Shown here: positions 1-7,648 of the stretch, in pieces | Numbering within the stretch: position 1 is the stretch's first letter | Layout of the letters: every line of letters starts with the position of its first letter | Assembly (NCBI GenBank): GCA_902627335.1 | Contig: CACOIV010000006.1 | Location: 1-61,696, forward strand | Source of the DNA: an uncultured Prochlorococcus sp. | GTDB taxonomy: Bacteria; Cyanobacteriota; Cyanobacteriia; PCC-6307; Cyanobiaceae | Direction of reading: 5' to 3' | DNA length: 61,696 nt | Program-made: the position numbers and the translations under genes | Notes under the pieces: model-generated | The model's database searches: none | What the model saw: the letters and a program-made list of their open reading frames with translations, nothing else | What the model was told of the DNA's origin: nothing

Positions 1-77
1 TCAAATTTTACAAAATAATTTAATTAATTACAAAATCCACTGAACTTGTAAAAAAACCCTTACTATCATGTTGTTTA

Positions 78-91
78 GCTGTTTAAACAGC
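78..91. promoter_or_regulatory. perfect 14-bp palindrome upstream of psbB
   Basis: GCTGTTTAAACAGC reads the same on both strands and ends 21 bases before the psbB start codon. It could be an operator or a short hairpin in the psbB leader. A TATATT follows at about 95-100, which could be a -10 box, but no promoter can be proved from sequence alone. Confidence 0.4.
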
Positions 92-112
92 ATCTATATT
101 AAGAATTAACCA

Positions 113-1636
113 ATGGGATTGCCCTGGTATCGAGTGCACACAGTAGTTATTAACGACCCAGGTCGTCTACTGGCTGTGCATCTTATGCATACTGCATTAT
201 TAGCCGGCTGGGCCGGCTCAATGGCCTTATATGAATTGGCCATTTTTGACCCGTCAGACCCTGTTTTTAATCCAATGTGGAGACAAGGGATGTACGTTAT
301 GCCATTTATGGCAAGATTAGGAATTACTAGTAGTTGGAACGGATGGGATATTACCGGAGCTACTGGCGTTGACCCAGGTTTTTGGAGTTTTGAAGGTGTT
401 GCTGCTGCCCACATCGTGTTTAGCGGACTTCTAATGCTCGCCTCAATTTGGCATTGGACATACTGGGATCTAGAACTTTGGGAAGATTCAAGAACAGGAG
501 AACCTGCTCTTGATCTACCAAGAATATTTGGAATTCATTTACTTTTAGCAGGTCTTACTTGTTTTGGCTTTGGTGCATTTCATTGTGCAAATGTTGGGAT
601 TTGGGTTTCTGACCCTTATGGACTTACTGGGCATGTAGAACCTGTCGCGCCCTCATGGGGAGCAGAAGGATTTAATCCCTTTAATCCTGGAGGAATTGTT
701 GCTAACCATATTGCAGCAGGTCTAATGGGTATTATTGGAGGAATATTTCACATTACTAATAGACCAGGAGAAAGACTTTACAAAGCTCTAAAGCTAGGGA
801 GTCTTGAAGGGGTTTTAGCTAGTGCTCTTGCTGCTGTGCTTTTTGTATCCTTCGTCGTTTCAGGAACAATGTGGTACGGTTCTGCAACGACTCCAATTGA
901 GTTATTCGGACCAACTAGATACCAATGGGATTCAAGTTACTTCAAAACAGAAATCAATAGGCGTGTCCAAACAGCTATTGATAACGGAGCTTCTAAAGAG
1001 GAAGCTTATGCCTCCATACCTGAAAAGCTTGCCTTCTATGATTATGTGGGAAATAGTCCTGCGAAAGGAGGACTATTCAGAGTAGGTGCACTAGTAAATG
1101 GTGATGGTCTTCCAACTAGCTGGCAAGGTCATATTGCTTTCCAAGACAAAGAGGGTAATGAATTAGAAGTCAGAAGAATACCAAATTTCTTTGAGAACTT
1201 CCCTGTAATTCTTGAAGATAAAGATGGTAATGTCAGAGCTGATATTCCATTTAGAAGAGCGGAAGCAAAGTATTCATTCGAACAAACTGGTATCACAGCA
1301 ACCATTTATGGAGGGGAATTAAATGGTCAAACATTTACAGACCCTGCTGTGGTGAAGAGATTGGCCAGAAAGGCACAATTGGGTGAGGCTTTCAAATTTG
1401 ATAGGGAGACTTACAAATCTGATGGTGTATTCCGTAGTTCTCCTAGGGCTTGGTTCACATATGCCCACTTATGCTTTGGTTTGCTGTTCTTATTTGGCCA
1501 CTGGTGGCATGCTGCAAGAACTCTTTATAGAGAGAGATTTGCTGGAATCTCTGCCGACTTTGGTGATCAAGTAGAATTCGGATTATTTAAGAAACTTGGG
1601 GATGAAACCACAAGAAGAATACCTGGAAAGGTTTAA
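113..1636 (+). CDS. psbB: Photosystem II CP47 chlorophyll-binding protein PsbB
   Basis: CP47 is the inner core antenna of photosystem II. It binds chlorophyll (divinyl chlorophyll a in Prochlorococcus) and passes excitation to the D1/D2 reaction centre in the thylakoid membrane. The 507 residues are the usual family length. The protein opens with the typical [18 protein letters not shown] and has chlorophyll-ligand histidines such as H23 and H26 in the first helix. It has six hydrophobic segments, with the large lumenal loop at about residues 260-440 before the last helix, which ends in [10 protein letters not shown]. psbT follows 26 bases downstream and the pair ends at a strong terminator, so the two are probably cotranscribed. 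Confidence 0.98.
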   Translation: MGLPWYRVHTVVINDPGRLLAVHLMHTALLAGWAGSMALYELAIFDPSDPVFNPMWRQGMYVMPFMARLGITSSWNGWDITGATGVDPGFWSFEGVAAAHIVFSGLLMLASIWHWTYWDLELWEDSRTGEPALDLPRIFGIHLLLAGLTCFGFGAFHCANVGIWVSDPYGLTGHVEPVAPSWGAEGFNPFNPGGIVANHIAAGLMGIIGGIFHITNRPGERLYKALKLGSLEGVLASALAAVLFVSFVVSGTMWYGSATTPIELFGPTRYQWDSSYFKTEINRRVQTAIDNGASKEEAYASIPEKLAFYDYVGNSPAKGGLFRVGALVNGDGLPTSWQGHIAFQDKEGNELEVRRIPNFFENFPVILEDKDGNVRADIPFRRAEAKYSFEQTGITATIYGGELNGQTFTDPAVVKRLARKAQLGEAFKFDRETYKSDGVFRSSPRAWFTYAHLCFGLLFLFGHWWHAARTLYRERFAGISADFGDQVEFGLFKKLGDETTRRIPGKV

Positions 1637-1662
1637 ATTAAAAACTATTACTTTATTGTCCT

Positions 1663-1767
1663 ATGGAAGCTTTTGCTTACGTTTTAATTCTAACTCTCGC
1701 AGTTGTTACGCTATTCTTTGCAGTTGCATTTAGGGATCCTCCTAAATGGGATCAAAAAGATAGATAA
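1663..1767 (+). CDS. psbT: Photosystem II protein PsbT
   Basis: This is a 34-residue single-helix subunit at the photosystem II dimer interface, too short for many gene finders. It starts [20 protein letters not shown], a hydrophobic helix typical of PsbT, followed by a charged stromal tail with [12 protein letters not shown]. It lies 26 bases after psbB on the same strand and just before a rho-independent terminator, the standard psbB-psbT arrangement of cyanobacteria and plastids. Confidence 0.95.
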   Translation: MEAFAYVLILTLAVVTLFFAVAFRDPPKWDQKDR

Positions 1768-1773
1768 AAGAAA

Positions 1774-1805
1774 GCCTCACTTAATTAAGTGAGGCTTTTT
1801 TTTTT
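1774..1805 (+). terminator. Rho-independent terminator of psbB-psbT
   Basis: GCCTCACTT and AAGTGAGGC form a perfect inverted repeat (1774-1795) with a short AATT centre, directly followed by ten T. It begins 6 bases after the psbT stop codon. This is the clearest intrinsic terminator in the window. Confidence 0.93.
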
Positions 1806-1867
1806 GGTACTTTTCTTTAACAATAAAATTTACTAGAATTAGAGTTATCTATCTCTTTTTTCTCTAC

Positions 1868-2347
1868 ATGCAGTGTCCGTCATGTCAAAATACAGATAGT
1901 AGAGTCTTGGAATCCAGATCAGCCGATACAGGCAAAAGTGTTAGGCGCAGAAGGGAATGCTTAAACTGTAATTCCCGATTCACAACCTACGAAAGAATTG
2001 AGACCATGCCAATTGCTGTAATTAAAAAAGACGGTAGTAGAGAATTATTTAATAAAGATAAATTAGTTCAAGGTATTTCAAAAGCTTGTGAGAAAACAAA
2101 TTTTTCCAGTGAATCGATAATAAATTTTATTGACTCCATTGAATCTCAAATACTTCAGGATTTTAATAAAGATATTAAGTCTTCTGAAATAGGAGAATTA
2201 ATACTTGAAAACTTAAGAAAAGAAAATGAGGTAGCTTATATAAGATTTGCTTCTGTATATAGAAAATTCAACGGAGTTAAAGATTTTATTGCTACATTAC
2301 AAACTTTAAAAAATAGTTCGAAAAATGAATTAGCTTCAATTTTATAA
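1868..2347 (+). CDS. nrdR: Transcriptional repressor NrdR
   Basis: NrdR represses ribonucleotide reductase genes in response to ATP/dATP bound at its ATP-cone. The 159 residues match the family. The N-terminal zinc ribbon has cysteines C3, C6, C31 and C34 around the basic RRRREC region, and FTTYERIE follows. The ATP-cone covers about residues 49-139, beginning [18 protein letters not shown]. No NrdR box was searched for elsewhere. The gene stands alone between the psbT terminator and rpsA. Confidence 0.95.
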   Translation: MQCPSCQNTDSRVLESRSADTGKSVRRRRECLNCNSRFTTYERIETMPIAVIKKDGSRELFNKDKLVQGISKACEKTNFSSESIINFIDSIESQILQDFNKDIKSSEIGELILENLRKENEVAYIRFASVYRKFNGVKDFIATLQTLKNSSKNELASIL

Positions 2348-2428
2348 TTTAAGCATTCGAAAGTGTAGAATAAATAAACTATTTTAAAATGTTTTTTAGT
2401 TTGCAGGCTAAAATACATTCCTTTCTAA

Positions 2429-2441
2429 CTATCTTAGATAG
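2429..2441 (+). promoter_or_regulatory. small hairpin in the rpsA leader
   Basis: CTATC-TTA-GATAG forms a 5-bp stem with a 3-base loop, ending 14 bases before the rpsA start codon. Ribosomal protein S1 is known to regulate its own translation in other bacteria, so a leader structure is plausible. The stem is weak and could be chance. Confidence 0.25.
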
Positions 2442-2455
2442 ACTGCTTTACTCAA

Positions 2456-3553
2456 ATGACAGAAAACTCTTCCCAAACTCTTAAAGGAAATAAAGATGAA
2501 ACAAACAATATTAGCGATAAATTAGAAGCTGCCCCCTCGGACAATCACAATCTCGAAAAATCGGATAATTCCTATGAGAATAAAGATATCCCTTCTGCTG
2601 ATTCATCATCAAGTAGAAAAAATAATGATCTAGAAAATGTTGGCTTTACTCAAGAAGAATTTGCTTCTCTACTAGGTAAATATGATTATAATTTTAAACC
2701 TGGTGACCTAGTAAAAGGAACTGTTTTTGCTTTAGAGCCAAAGGGAGCAATGATAGACATCGGTGCTAAAACGGCGGCTTTCATGCCTATGCAAGAAGTT
2801 TCTATTAATAGAGTAGAAGGATTAAGTGATGTATTAAAACCATCCGAATCTAGAGAATTCTTCATAATGAGCGAAGAGAATGAAGACGGTCAACTAGCCT
2901 TATCAATAAGAAGAATTGAATATCAAAGAGCATGGGAACGTGTTAGACAATTACAAAAAGAAGATGCAACTATTTATTCTGAAGTATTTGCAACCAATAG
3001 GGGCGGAGCTTTAGTTAGAGTCGAAGGGTTAAGAGGTTTTATTCCTGGCTCACATATAAGTGCTCGAAAAATCAAAGAGGATCTCGAAGGTGAATATCTA
3101 CCGTTGAAATTTTTAGAAGTTGATGAAGAGCGAAATAGGTTAGTACTAAGCCATAGAAGGGCTCTAGTTGAAAAGAAAATGAATAGATTAGAAGTTGGAG
3201 AAGTAGTAGTTGGTTCTGTAAAGGGAATAAAACCTTATGGAGCATTTATTGATATAGGGGGAGTAAGTGGTCTCCTTCATATTTCTGAAATAAGTCATGA
3301 ACATATCGAAACTCCACATAATGTTTTAAACGTTAATGATCAAATGAAAGTTATGATTATCGACTTAGATTCAGAGCGCGGAAGAATTTCTCTATCAACA
3401 AAGGCCTTAGAGCCAGAACCAGGAGATATGCTTACTGATCCTCAAAAAGTATTCAGTAAAGCAGAGGAAATGGCTGCAAAATATAAACAAATGTTATTTG
3501 AACAGATAGATGAAAATGAAGAGCAAATCGCAACAACCTCTGTTGAATCTTAA
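2456..3553 (+). CDS. rpsA: 30S ribosomal protein S1 (three S1 domains)
   Basis: S1 helps the 30S subunit bind mRNA. The 365-residue protein has an acidic, low-complexity N-terminus of about 75 residues rich in Ser, Asn, Asp and Glu. Three S1 RNA-binding domains follow, at about 82-155, 173-240 and 250-320. The third is the most canonical, with KGIKPYGAFIDIGGVSGLLH. Three domains rather than the six of E. coli S1 is typical for cyanobacteria and plastids. The Glu-rich tail resembles other cyanobacterial S1 proteins. Cyanobacteria often carry a second shorter S1 homologue, which is not in this window. Confidence 0.93.
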   Translation: MTENSSQTLKGNKDETNNISDKLEAAPSDNHNLEKSDNSYENKDIPSADSSSSRKNNDLENVGFTQEEFASLLGKYDYNFKPGDLVKGTVFALEPKGAMIDIGAKTAAFMPMQEVSINRVEGLSDVLKPSESREFFIMSEENEDGQLALSIRRIEYQRAWERVRQLQKEDATIYSEVFATNRGGALVRVEGLRGFIPGSHISARKIKEDLEGEYLPLKFLEVDEERNRLVLSHRRALVEKKMNRLEVGEVVVGSVKGIKPYGAFIDIGGVSGLLHISEISHEHIETPHNVLNVNDQMKVMIIDLDSERGRISLSTKALEPEPGDMLTDPQKVFSKAEEMAAKYKQMLFEQIDENEEQIATTSVES

Positions 3554-3563
3554 CAAAAACTTT

Positions 3564-3737
3564 TCATCGAAAAATTATCAATGCTGAAGCTTTAGCAAAA
3601 ATTGTTTAATTGGAGAATTTGATAAATTTATTCTTAAATCTATTGAATCTATATCAGTTTAGGAACACTTTTAAGTAACAATCTATTGAATAATTTTCAC
3701 ATTCTAAATTAACATCATTACTAAATCATCGAAAAAT
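3564..3737 (+). repeat. 12-bp direct repeat bracketing the rpsA-metK spacer
   Basis: TCATCGAAAAAT occurs at 3564-3575, just after rpsA, and again at 3726-3737, directly before the metK ATG. The 186-bp spacer contains no open frame and no SAM-riboswitch-like structure I can recognise. The repeat may be chance or a duplicated regulatory site. Confidence 0.4.
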
Positions 3738-3739
3738 AA

Positions 3740-4981
3740 ATGAGTGAATACGTCTTCACCTCCGAATCTGTTACAGAGGGACATCCAGATAAGATATGTG
3801 ATCAAATTAGTGATGCAATTCTTGATGCTCTTTTATTTCAAGATCCTGAAAGTCGCGTAGCTTGCGAGGCTGTAGTTAATACTGGTCTGTGCTTACTAAC
3901 AGGAGAAATCACATCTAAAGCGAAAGTTGACTATGTAAAAATTGCAAGGAAAGTAATTAAATCAATTGGATATGAGGGTTCAAGAGCAGGTGGGTTTGAT
4001 TCAAATAGTTGCGCTATACTAGTTGCACTTGATGAACAATCTCCTGACATCGCTCAAGGAGTGGATGATGCTGATGATCATAATGATGACATTAAAAATA
4101 ATATTGGTGCTGGTGATCAAGGTATTATGTTCGGCTATGCATGCGATGAGACCCCCGAACTTATGCCACTCCCAATAAGCTTAGCTCACAGATTAGCAAG
4201 GCAATTAGCCAAGGTTAGACATGACAATATACTTAATTATTTACTACCTGACGGTAAAACGCAAGTTAGCATAAACTACAAAAATGGTGAGCCAGAATCA
4301 ATTAATACAATTTTAATTTCTACCCAACATACAGCTGTGGTAAATGGAATTCATAATGAAAACCAAGTAAGAGAAAAAATCAAAAACGACCTATGGGAAC
4401 ATGTCGTAATTCCTGCGACAAATGATCTGAAAATAAAATCATCATTACAAACTACAAGATTTTTAGTAAATCCAACTGGTAAATTTGTAGTGGGTGGTCC
4501 TCAAGGAGATGCTGGATTAACAGGTAGGAAAATCATTGTAGATACTTATGGAGGTTATGCAAGACATGGAGGAGGTGCTTTTTCAGGTAAAGACCCCACA
4601 AAAGTTGATAGATCTGCTGCTTACGCTGCAAGATACGTTGCAAAATCATTAGTAAAAGCAAAATTGGCTAAAAAAGCTGAAGTTCAATTAAGTTATGCTA
4701 TTGGAGTAGCCAATCCAATTTCGATTATGGTTGATACATTTGGAACAAGTAAAATTCCACAAGAAATTTTAATTAATATGGTAAAAGATAATTTTGATTT
4801 AAGACCAGCATCTATATTAGAAAAATTTGATTTAAAAAATCTACCAAAAAAAATGGGAGGAGATTTTTTTATTAAAACAGCATCATATGGACATTTTGGA
4901 AGAGAAGATATAAATCTCCCATGGGAAAATGTTGAAGACATTTCTAAAGAATTGAAAAAATCAATAAACGATTTTCTATAG
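3740..4981 (+). CDS. metK: S-adenosylmethionine synthetase
   Basis: MetK makes S-adenosylmethionine from methionine and ATP, releasing phosphate and diphosphate. The 413 residues are close to family length. Signatures seen are [17 protein letters not shown] at about 14-30, [12 protein letters not shown] at 123-134, and the phosphate-binding [16 protein letters not shown] at 277-292. The FGGY kinase gene begins 10 bases downstream on the same strand, so they may share a transcript. SAM made here supplies methylation and links with mtnP at 17.3 kb, which recycles methylthioadenosine. Confidence 0.97.
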   Translation: MSEYVFTSESVTEGHPDKICDQISDAILDALLFQDPESRVACEAVVNTGLCLLTGEITSKAKVDYVKIARKVIKSIGYEGSRAGGFDSNSCAILVALDEQSPDIAQGVDDADDHNDDIKNNIGAGDQGIMFGYACDETPELMPLPISLAHRLARQLAKVRHDNILNYLLPDGKTQVSINYKNGEPESINTILISTQHTAVVNGIHNENQVREKIKNDLWEHVVIPATNDLKIKSSLQTTRFLVNPTGKFVVGGPQGDAGLTGRKIIVDTYGGYARHGGGAFSGKDPTKVDRSAAYAARYVAKSLVKAKLAKKAEVQLSYAIGVANPISIMVDTFGTSKIPQEILINMVKDNFDLRPASILEKFDLKNLPKKMGGDFFIKTASYGHFGREDINLPWENVEDISKELKKSINDFL

Positions 4982-4990
4982 AAGATAAGG

Positions 4991-6220
4991 ATGCTTGAAA
5001 ATTACTTTGGTGGGTTAGATTTTGGTTCAAGTGGAGTTCGAGTAACAATAATAAATAAAAAAAAAGATATTATTTATTCGAGTTCCAATAACGATGGTTA
5101 TGATCTTAGTAAACCAAAATCTTGGCTATTAATTTGCGAAGCTCTTTTATCTGATATTCCTTATGAGATCAAACAAAGATTGAAAAGAATATCTGTCTCT
5201 GGAACTTCTGGAACCCTTTTAGCTTGTCAAATTAATGGTAATGTTTTTGGTGATGCCATCCCTTATAACATAATTTGTGATGAGAACCAGAAACAACTTA
5301 AGACACTTGCGGGACAAAATGAATTTCTAAATAACCCATTCAGCGGTTTAGCAAAAGCTTTAAAACTCATCGACATTTATGGAGAAGATATTCTTCTTAG
5401 GCATCAGTCCGATTGGATTTCAGGTTGGCTTATGAATAATTGGTTATTTGGAGAAGAGGGAAATAACATCAAACTTGGATGGAATAATATTAATAATTCT
5501 TGGCCAAAAAGTTTTAGATTAAATGGTTTGTACAATAATTTACCAGAGATAAAAAAAAGTGGCCAAATTCTAGGAATCATAGATAAAAATTTAGTAAAAA
5601 AATTAAAACTCAATTCAAAACTTTTAATTGTTGCTGGCACAACTGACTCAAATGCCGCATTTATAGCATCAGAGGTTAAGCGAGATGAAGGGTTAACCGT
5701 TTTAGGCACAACATTAGTTTTAAAAAAATCTACAAGAAAACCTATAAATCATCCCGGAGTAAGTATGCATAGAGTGAACAAATCATGGATCTGTGGTGGA
5801 TCTTCTAATGCGGGATGTGGGATAATATCTAAATTTTTTTCAGATTCAGAAATTGAGGATTTAAGTAAACAAATTAATCCTTTCAAAGAAACAAATTTAA
5901 AATACCTACCATTAAACTGCAATGGTGAGAGATTCCCAGTCAATGATCCTCTTTTAAGACCAATTCTTGAACCAAGACCAGTAAGTGATGCTTTATTTTT
6001 ACACGCAATATTTGAAGGTTTAGCAACTATTGAATTAAATGGATGGAATAAGATTAAAGAATTAACTGGATCATTTCCAAAGAAAATAATATCTATTGGT
6101 GGTGGAGCAAAAAATCCTCAATGGAGATCTATTAGACAAAAAAAATTAATGATACCTATTATTTCCAGTAATAAGAGCACATCTTACGGTTCAGCTTTAA
6201 TAGCTTTATCAGCAAAATAA
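4991..6220 (+). CDS. FGGY-family carbohydrate kinase (ribulose/xylulose kinase type)
   Basis: This is an ATP-dependent sugar kinase of the actin-like fold. The N-terminus GGLDFGSSGVRVTII is the phosphate-binding loop of FGGY kinases. GTSGTLL, VAGTTDSNAAFIASEV and GGGAKNPQWRSIRQK are the other conserved segments. At 409 residues it is shorter than bacterial xylulokinases (about 480-500) and fits the compact cyanobacterial and plant group in which some members have been shown to phosphorylate D-ribulose. Substrate is not decided by sequence. It starts 10 bases after metK. Confidence 0.85.
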   Translation: MLENYFGGLDFGSSGVRVTIINKKKDIIYSSSNNDGYDLSKPKSWLLICEALLSDIPYEIKQRLKRISVSGTSGTLLACQINGNVFGDAIPYNIICDENQKQLKTLAGQNEFLNNPFSGLAKALKLIDIYGEDILLRHQSDWISGWLMNNWLFGEEGNNIKLGWNNINNSWPKSFRLNGLYNNLPEIKKSGQILGIIDKNLVKKLKLNSKLLIVAGTTDSNAAFIASEVKRDEGLTVLGTTLVLKKSTRKPINHPGVSMHRVNKSWICGGSSNAGCGIISKFFSDSEIEDLSKQINPFKETNLKYLPLNCNGERFPVNDPLLRPILEPRPVSDALFLHAIFEGLATIELNGWNKIKELTGSFPKKIISIGGGAKNPQWRSIRQKKLMIPIISSNKSTSYGSALIALSAK

Positions 6221-6240
6221 TATTTCCTAATATCAGCAGA

Positions 6241-6266
6241 TTTGTAAATTTATTTACAAAATTTTA
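6241..6266 (+). terminator. weak AT-only hairpin after the sugar kinase
   Basis: TTTGTAAA at 6241-6248 and TTTACAAA at 6253-6260 make a perfect 8-bp stem with a 4-base loop, followed by a short T tract. It contains only one G-C pair per arm, so it would be a weak terminator between the kinase gene and tRNA-Phe. Confidence 0.35.
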
Positions 6267-6330
6267 ATTCATGGATAACTTTATAAAGGGGGTATCAAAA
6301 AATACTCTTTCTCATTTAAAGTAAAATAAT

Positions 6331-6403
6331 GCCGGGATAGCTCAGTTGGTAGAGCAGGCGACTGAAAATCGCCGTGTCCCCAGTTCAAATCTGGGTCCTG
6401 GCA
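6331..6403 (+). tRNA. tRNA-Phe (GAA)
   Basis: The 73-base cloverleaf folds fully. The acceptor stem is GCCGGGA with TCCTGGC, with discriminator A. The D arm is GCTCAGTTGGTAGAGC. The anticodon arm is GGCGA-CTGAAAA-TCGCC with anticodon GAA. The T arm contains GTTCAAATC. CCA is not encoded, since CC then T follows. The gene is intact, but its last 20 bases are also the first part of a repeat that recurs 998 bases downstream, marking it as an integration site. Confidence 0.97.
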
Positions 6404-6411
6404 CCTTCATT
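6384..6411 (+). repeat. att-like direct repeat, left copy (in tRNA-Phe)
   Basis: The copy begins TTCAAATCTGGGTCC inside the T arm of tRNA-Phe, passes the mature 3' end at 6403 and stops at TTCATT. It is identical over 28 bases to the right copy at 7382-7409. Inference: this is the attL side, where the incoming element restored the tRNA 3' end. Confidence 0.8.
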
Positions 6412-6434
6412 TTTTATAAAAATGGGGACAAATT

Positions 6435-6459
6435 AGCACTCCTTAGGGGGTGCTTTTTT
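6435..6459 (+). terminator. Rho-independent terminator after tRNA-Phe
   Basis: AGCACTCC at 6435-6442 pairs with GGGGTGCT at 6447-6454 (one G-T pair), with a short TTAG loop and a run of six T. It lies 32 bases after the tRNA. If the tRNA 3' end was replaced by integration, this terminator arrived with the element. Confidence 0.75.
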
Positions 6460-6548
6460 GTTGGGAATAGAGTGTTTGCAAGGGGTCTGAGAAGACAAAA
6501 ATATACACTCAAAAGGTATAAAAGAGCATTTAAGTGAGAATAATTTTG

Positions 6549-6616
6549 GGAATGTTAGTGGAATGTTAGTTAAGCAAGAAAGTAACTATTGATATAGTCC
6601 CCAGAACTAACATTCC
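6549..6616. repeat. GGAATGTTAGT iterated element, left cluster
   Basis: GGAATGTTAGT occurs twice head to tail at 6549-6559 and 6560-6570 with no spacer, and once inverted (ACTAACATTCC) at 6606-6616. Two more related sites lie near the right end of the same element. The arrangement resembles arm-type recombinase or replication-protein binding sites, but no binding protein is known from the sequence. Confidence 0.7.
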
Positions 6617-6761
6617 AAGTAGAGTTCAAAATTACAATTTCCTAAATTAGAAAATAGATCAACATTCAAAACCCTTTAATATATCAAACCTCTGCTTTTC
6701 ATAAAAAACTTTTTCACAAGTTTATTAATTGATCTTAGGGATATGAGCTTCAGTAATGGGA

Positions 6762-7100
6762 TCAGGGGTATTCATATAGTGAAAGATTTGAAAAATTACA
6801 GTTTTTATCTGGATCTAGTTTACCTTCCTTGAGTCCTTTTAAAATGCTTGCTGTAGTTGCATAAGCATTACATTCAGTACAACATCTTTTTTAAACTGAT
6901 TTTTCATCTTCAGCTGGCTTCTCTTCTTCAGCTGGCTTTACATCCTCAACTGGTTTTTCATCTTCAGCTGGCTTTACATCCTCAACTGGTTTTTCATCTT
7001 CAGCTGGCTTCTCTTCAGGTGAAATGCTTTTTAAAAATTTAATAAGTTTATTGTAAAGATCTTTTAGAAAATTAAAAATTTTTAGTAGGAAATCTTTCAT
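6762..7100 (-). pseudogene. island gene split by an in-frame TAA (helix, EKPAED repeats, Cys-rich tail)
   Basis: The first part, 7100 to 6891, encodes 69 residues. An amphipathic N-terminus of 29 residues (MKDFLLKIFNFLKDLYNKL...) is followed by six hexapeptide repeats of the EKPAED/EKPVED/VKPAED type and then EKSV and TAA. The same frame continues without shift for 42 further codons to TGA at 6762-6764, with a protein-like tail beginning KRCCTECNAYATTASILKG. No start codon exists in that second part. Either the gene was longer and broke at the TAA, or the stop is sometimes read through, or the short protein alone is functional. No signal peptide or known domain is recognised. The helix could lie on a membrane surface. 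It is the only gene inside the tRNA-bounded element. Confidence 0.5.
6906..7013 (-). repeat. 18-bp tandem repeat encoding EKPAED-type hexapeptides
   Basis: Six consecutive 18-bp units encode charged hexapeptides. The units DEKPVEDVKPAE also recur as a 36-bp higher-order repeat. On the plus strand this appears as repeated TTCATCTTCAGCTGGCTT blocks. Such arrays change length by slippage, so copy number is likely to vary between strains. Confidence 0.85.
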
Positions 7101-7381
7101 ATTAAAATCCCTCTATATTCTGTAAAATTTTTGTTGACTAAAAATAAAACATATATTTTTTTTAAAGCCTTTTAGAAATAATACTTAATACTTTATTAAG
7201 CCAACTAATATTTAATTGAGCTAGTAACATTCCATTTTGTAATAGAAATTAGCCTGCACACCCCTTCTAATTAAATGGATATGGAATGTTAGTGAAAATA
7301 TTTAATTTAAAAACAGGTCTTTTCTGTATAGTTGTTATCCAAATATGTAACCTTTTGAGATGTTTATAAAATTGTCTCCCA
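7101..7381. other. gene-free right part of the island
   Basis: No convincing coding frame is seen on either strand. Contents are the likely promoter of the minus-strand island gene (AT-rich, 7101-7160) and two GGAATGTTAGT-type sites. One is a one-mismatch inverted copy at 7223-7233 (AGTAACATTCC) and the other is an exact copy at 7283-7293. The right att-like repeat follows at 7382. Confidence 0.5.
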
Positions 7382-7409
7382 TTCAAATCTGGGTCCTGGC
7401 ACCTTCATT
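7382..7409 (+). repeat. att-like direct repeat, right copy (tRNA-Phe 3' fragment)
   Basis: This is an orphan copy of the last 20 bases of tRNA-Phe plus 8 flanking bases, identical to 6384-6411. It has no tRNA 5' part, so it is not a gene. Its downstream flank keeps AATGGGGA at the same distance as in the left copy, then a terminator at 7434. It is best explained as the host's original tRNA tail displaced by integration. Confidence 0.8.
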
Positions 7410-7433
7410 CAACTTTAGAATGGGGAAAATTTT

Positions 7434-7462
7434 GCAGGTGTGGCAACGCATCTGCATTTTTT
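7434..7462 (+). terminator. Rho-independent terminator after the orphan tRNA tail
   Basis: GCAGGTGT at 7434-7441 pairs with GCATCTGC at 7448-7455 (including G-T pairs) around the loop GGCAAC, followed by A and six T. It stands where a tRNA-Phe terminator would stand relative to the orphan tail, so it is probably the original host terminator. The 186 bases from here to the gene at 7649 hold nothing else that I recognise. Confidence 0.7.
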
Positions 7463-7648
7463 ATGCAAAAAATCTTAATTGAGTTAGTGGTAGGTGAATC
7501 TAACTTCTAGGTAATATGAATATTTTCTCATGATATCAACTACAGAGGTCTATTTAAGAAGCAGGATTTTCTGATTGAAAATAAAAATAAAATTAAAATA
7601 TATAATTATTATAAATATATTCACGTAAATAATAAATTGAGATAGGTT

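Larger units (their letters stand above)
6384..7409. mobile_element. tRNA-Phe-bounded mini genomic island (integrated element remnant)
   Basis: A 28-bp perfect direct repeat, made of the last 20 bases of tRNA-Phe plus 8 bases of flank, lies at 6384-6411 and 7382-7409. Similarity resumes collinearly at 6421-6428 and 7419-7426 (AATGGGGA), so both copies descend from one tRNA 3' end with its flank. This is the footprint of site-specific integration into a tRNA gene, as known for Prochlorococcus islands and tycheposon-type elements. The 998-bp unit holds a terminator, five GGAATGTTAGT-type sites and one repeat-rich gene with an in-frame stop. It encodes no recombinase, so it is a satellite, a deletion remnant or a cargo-only unit. 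Confidence 0.75.

Noticed and set aside
3554..3739. SAM riboswitch upstream of metK
   Set aside because: No conserved core or long helices could be built in the spacer. Only short AT-rich pairings and a direct repeat are seen.
6346..6537. Open frame of about 63 codons on the plus strand starting in tRNA-Phe
   Set aside because: It begins inside the folded tRNA and runs through the terminator hairpin. The tRNA explains the sequence.
6857..7042. Plus-strand frame encoding repeated FHLQLA/LHPQLV peptides
   Set aside because: It is the complement of the EKPAED-type repeats of the minus-strand island gene. The hydrophobic repeat is a by-product of that array.
7382..7409. Possible second tRNA-Phe gene
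   Set aside because: Only the T-arm and acceptor 3' half is present. There is no D arm or anticodon upstream, so it is a fragment, not a gene.
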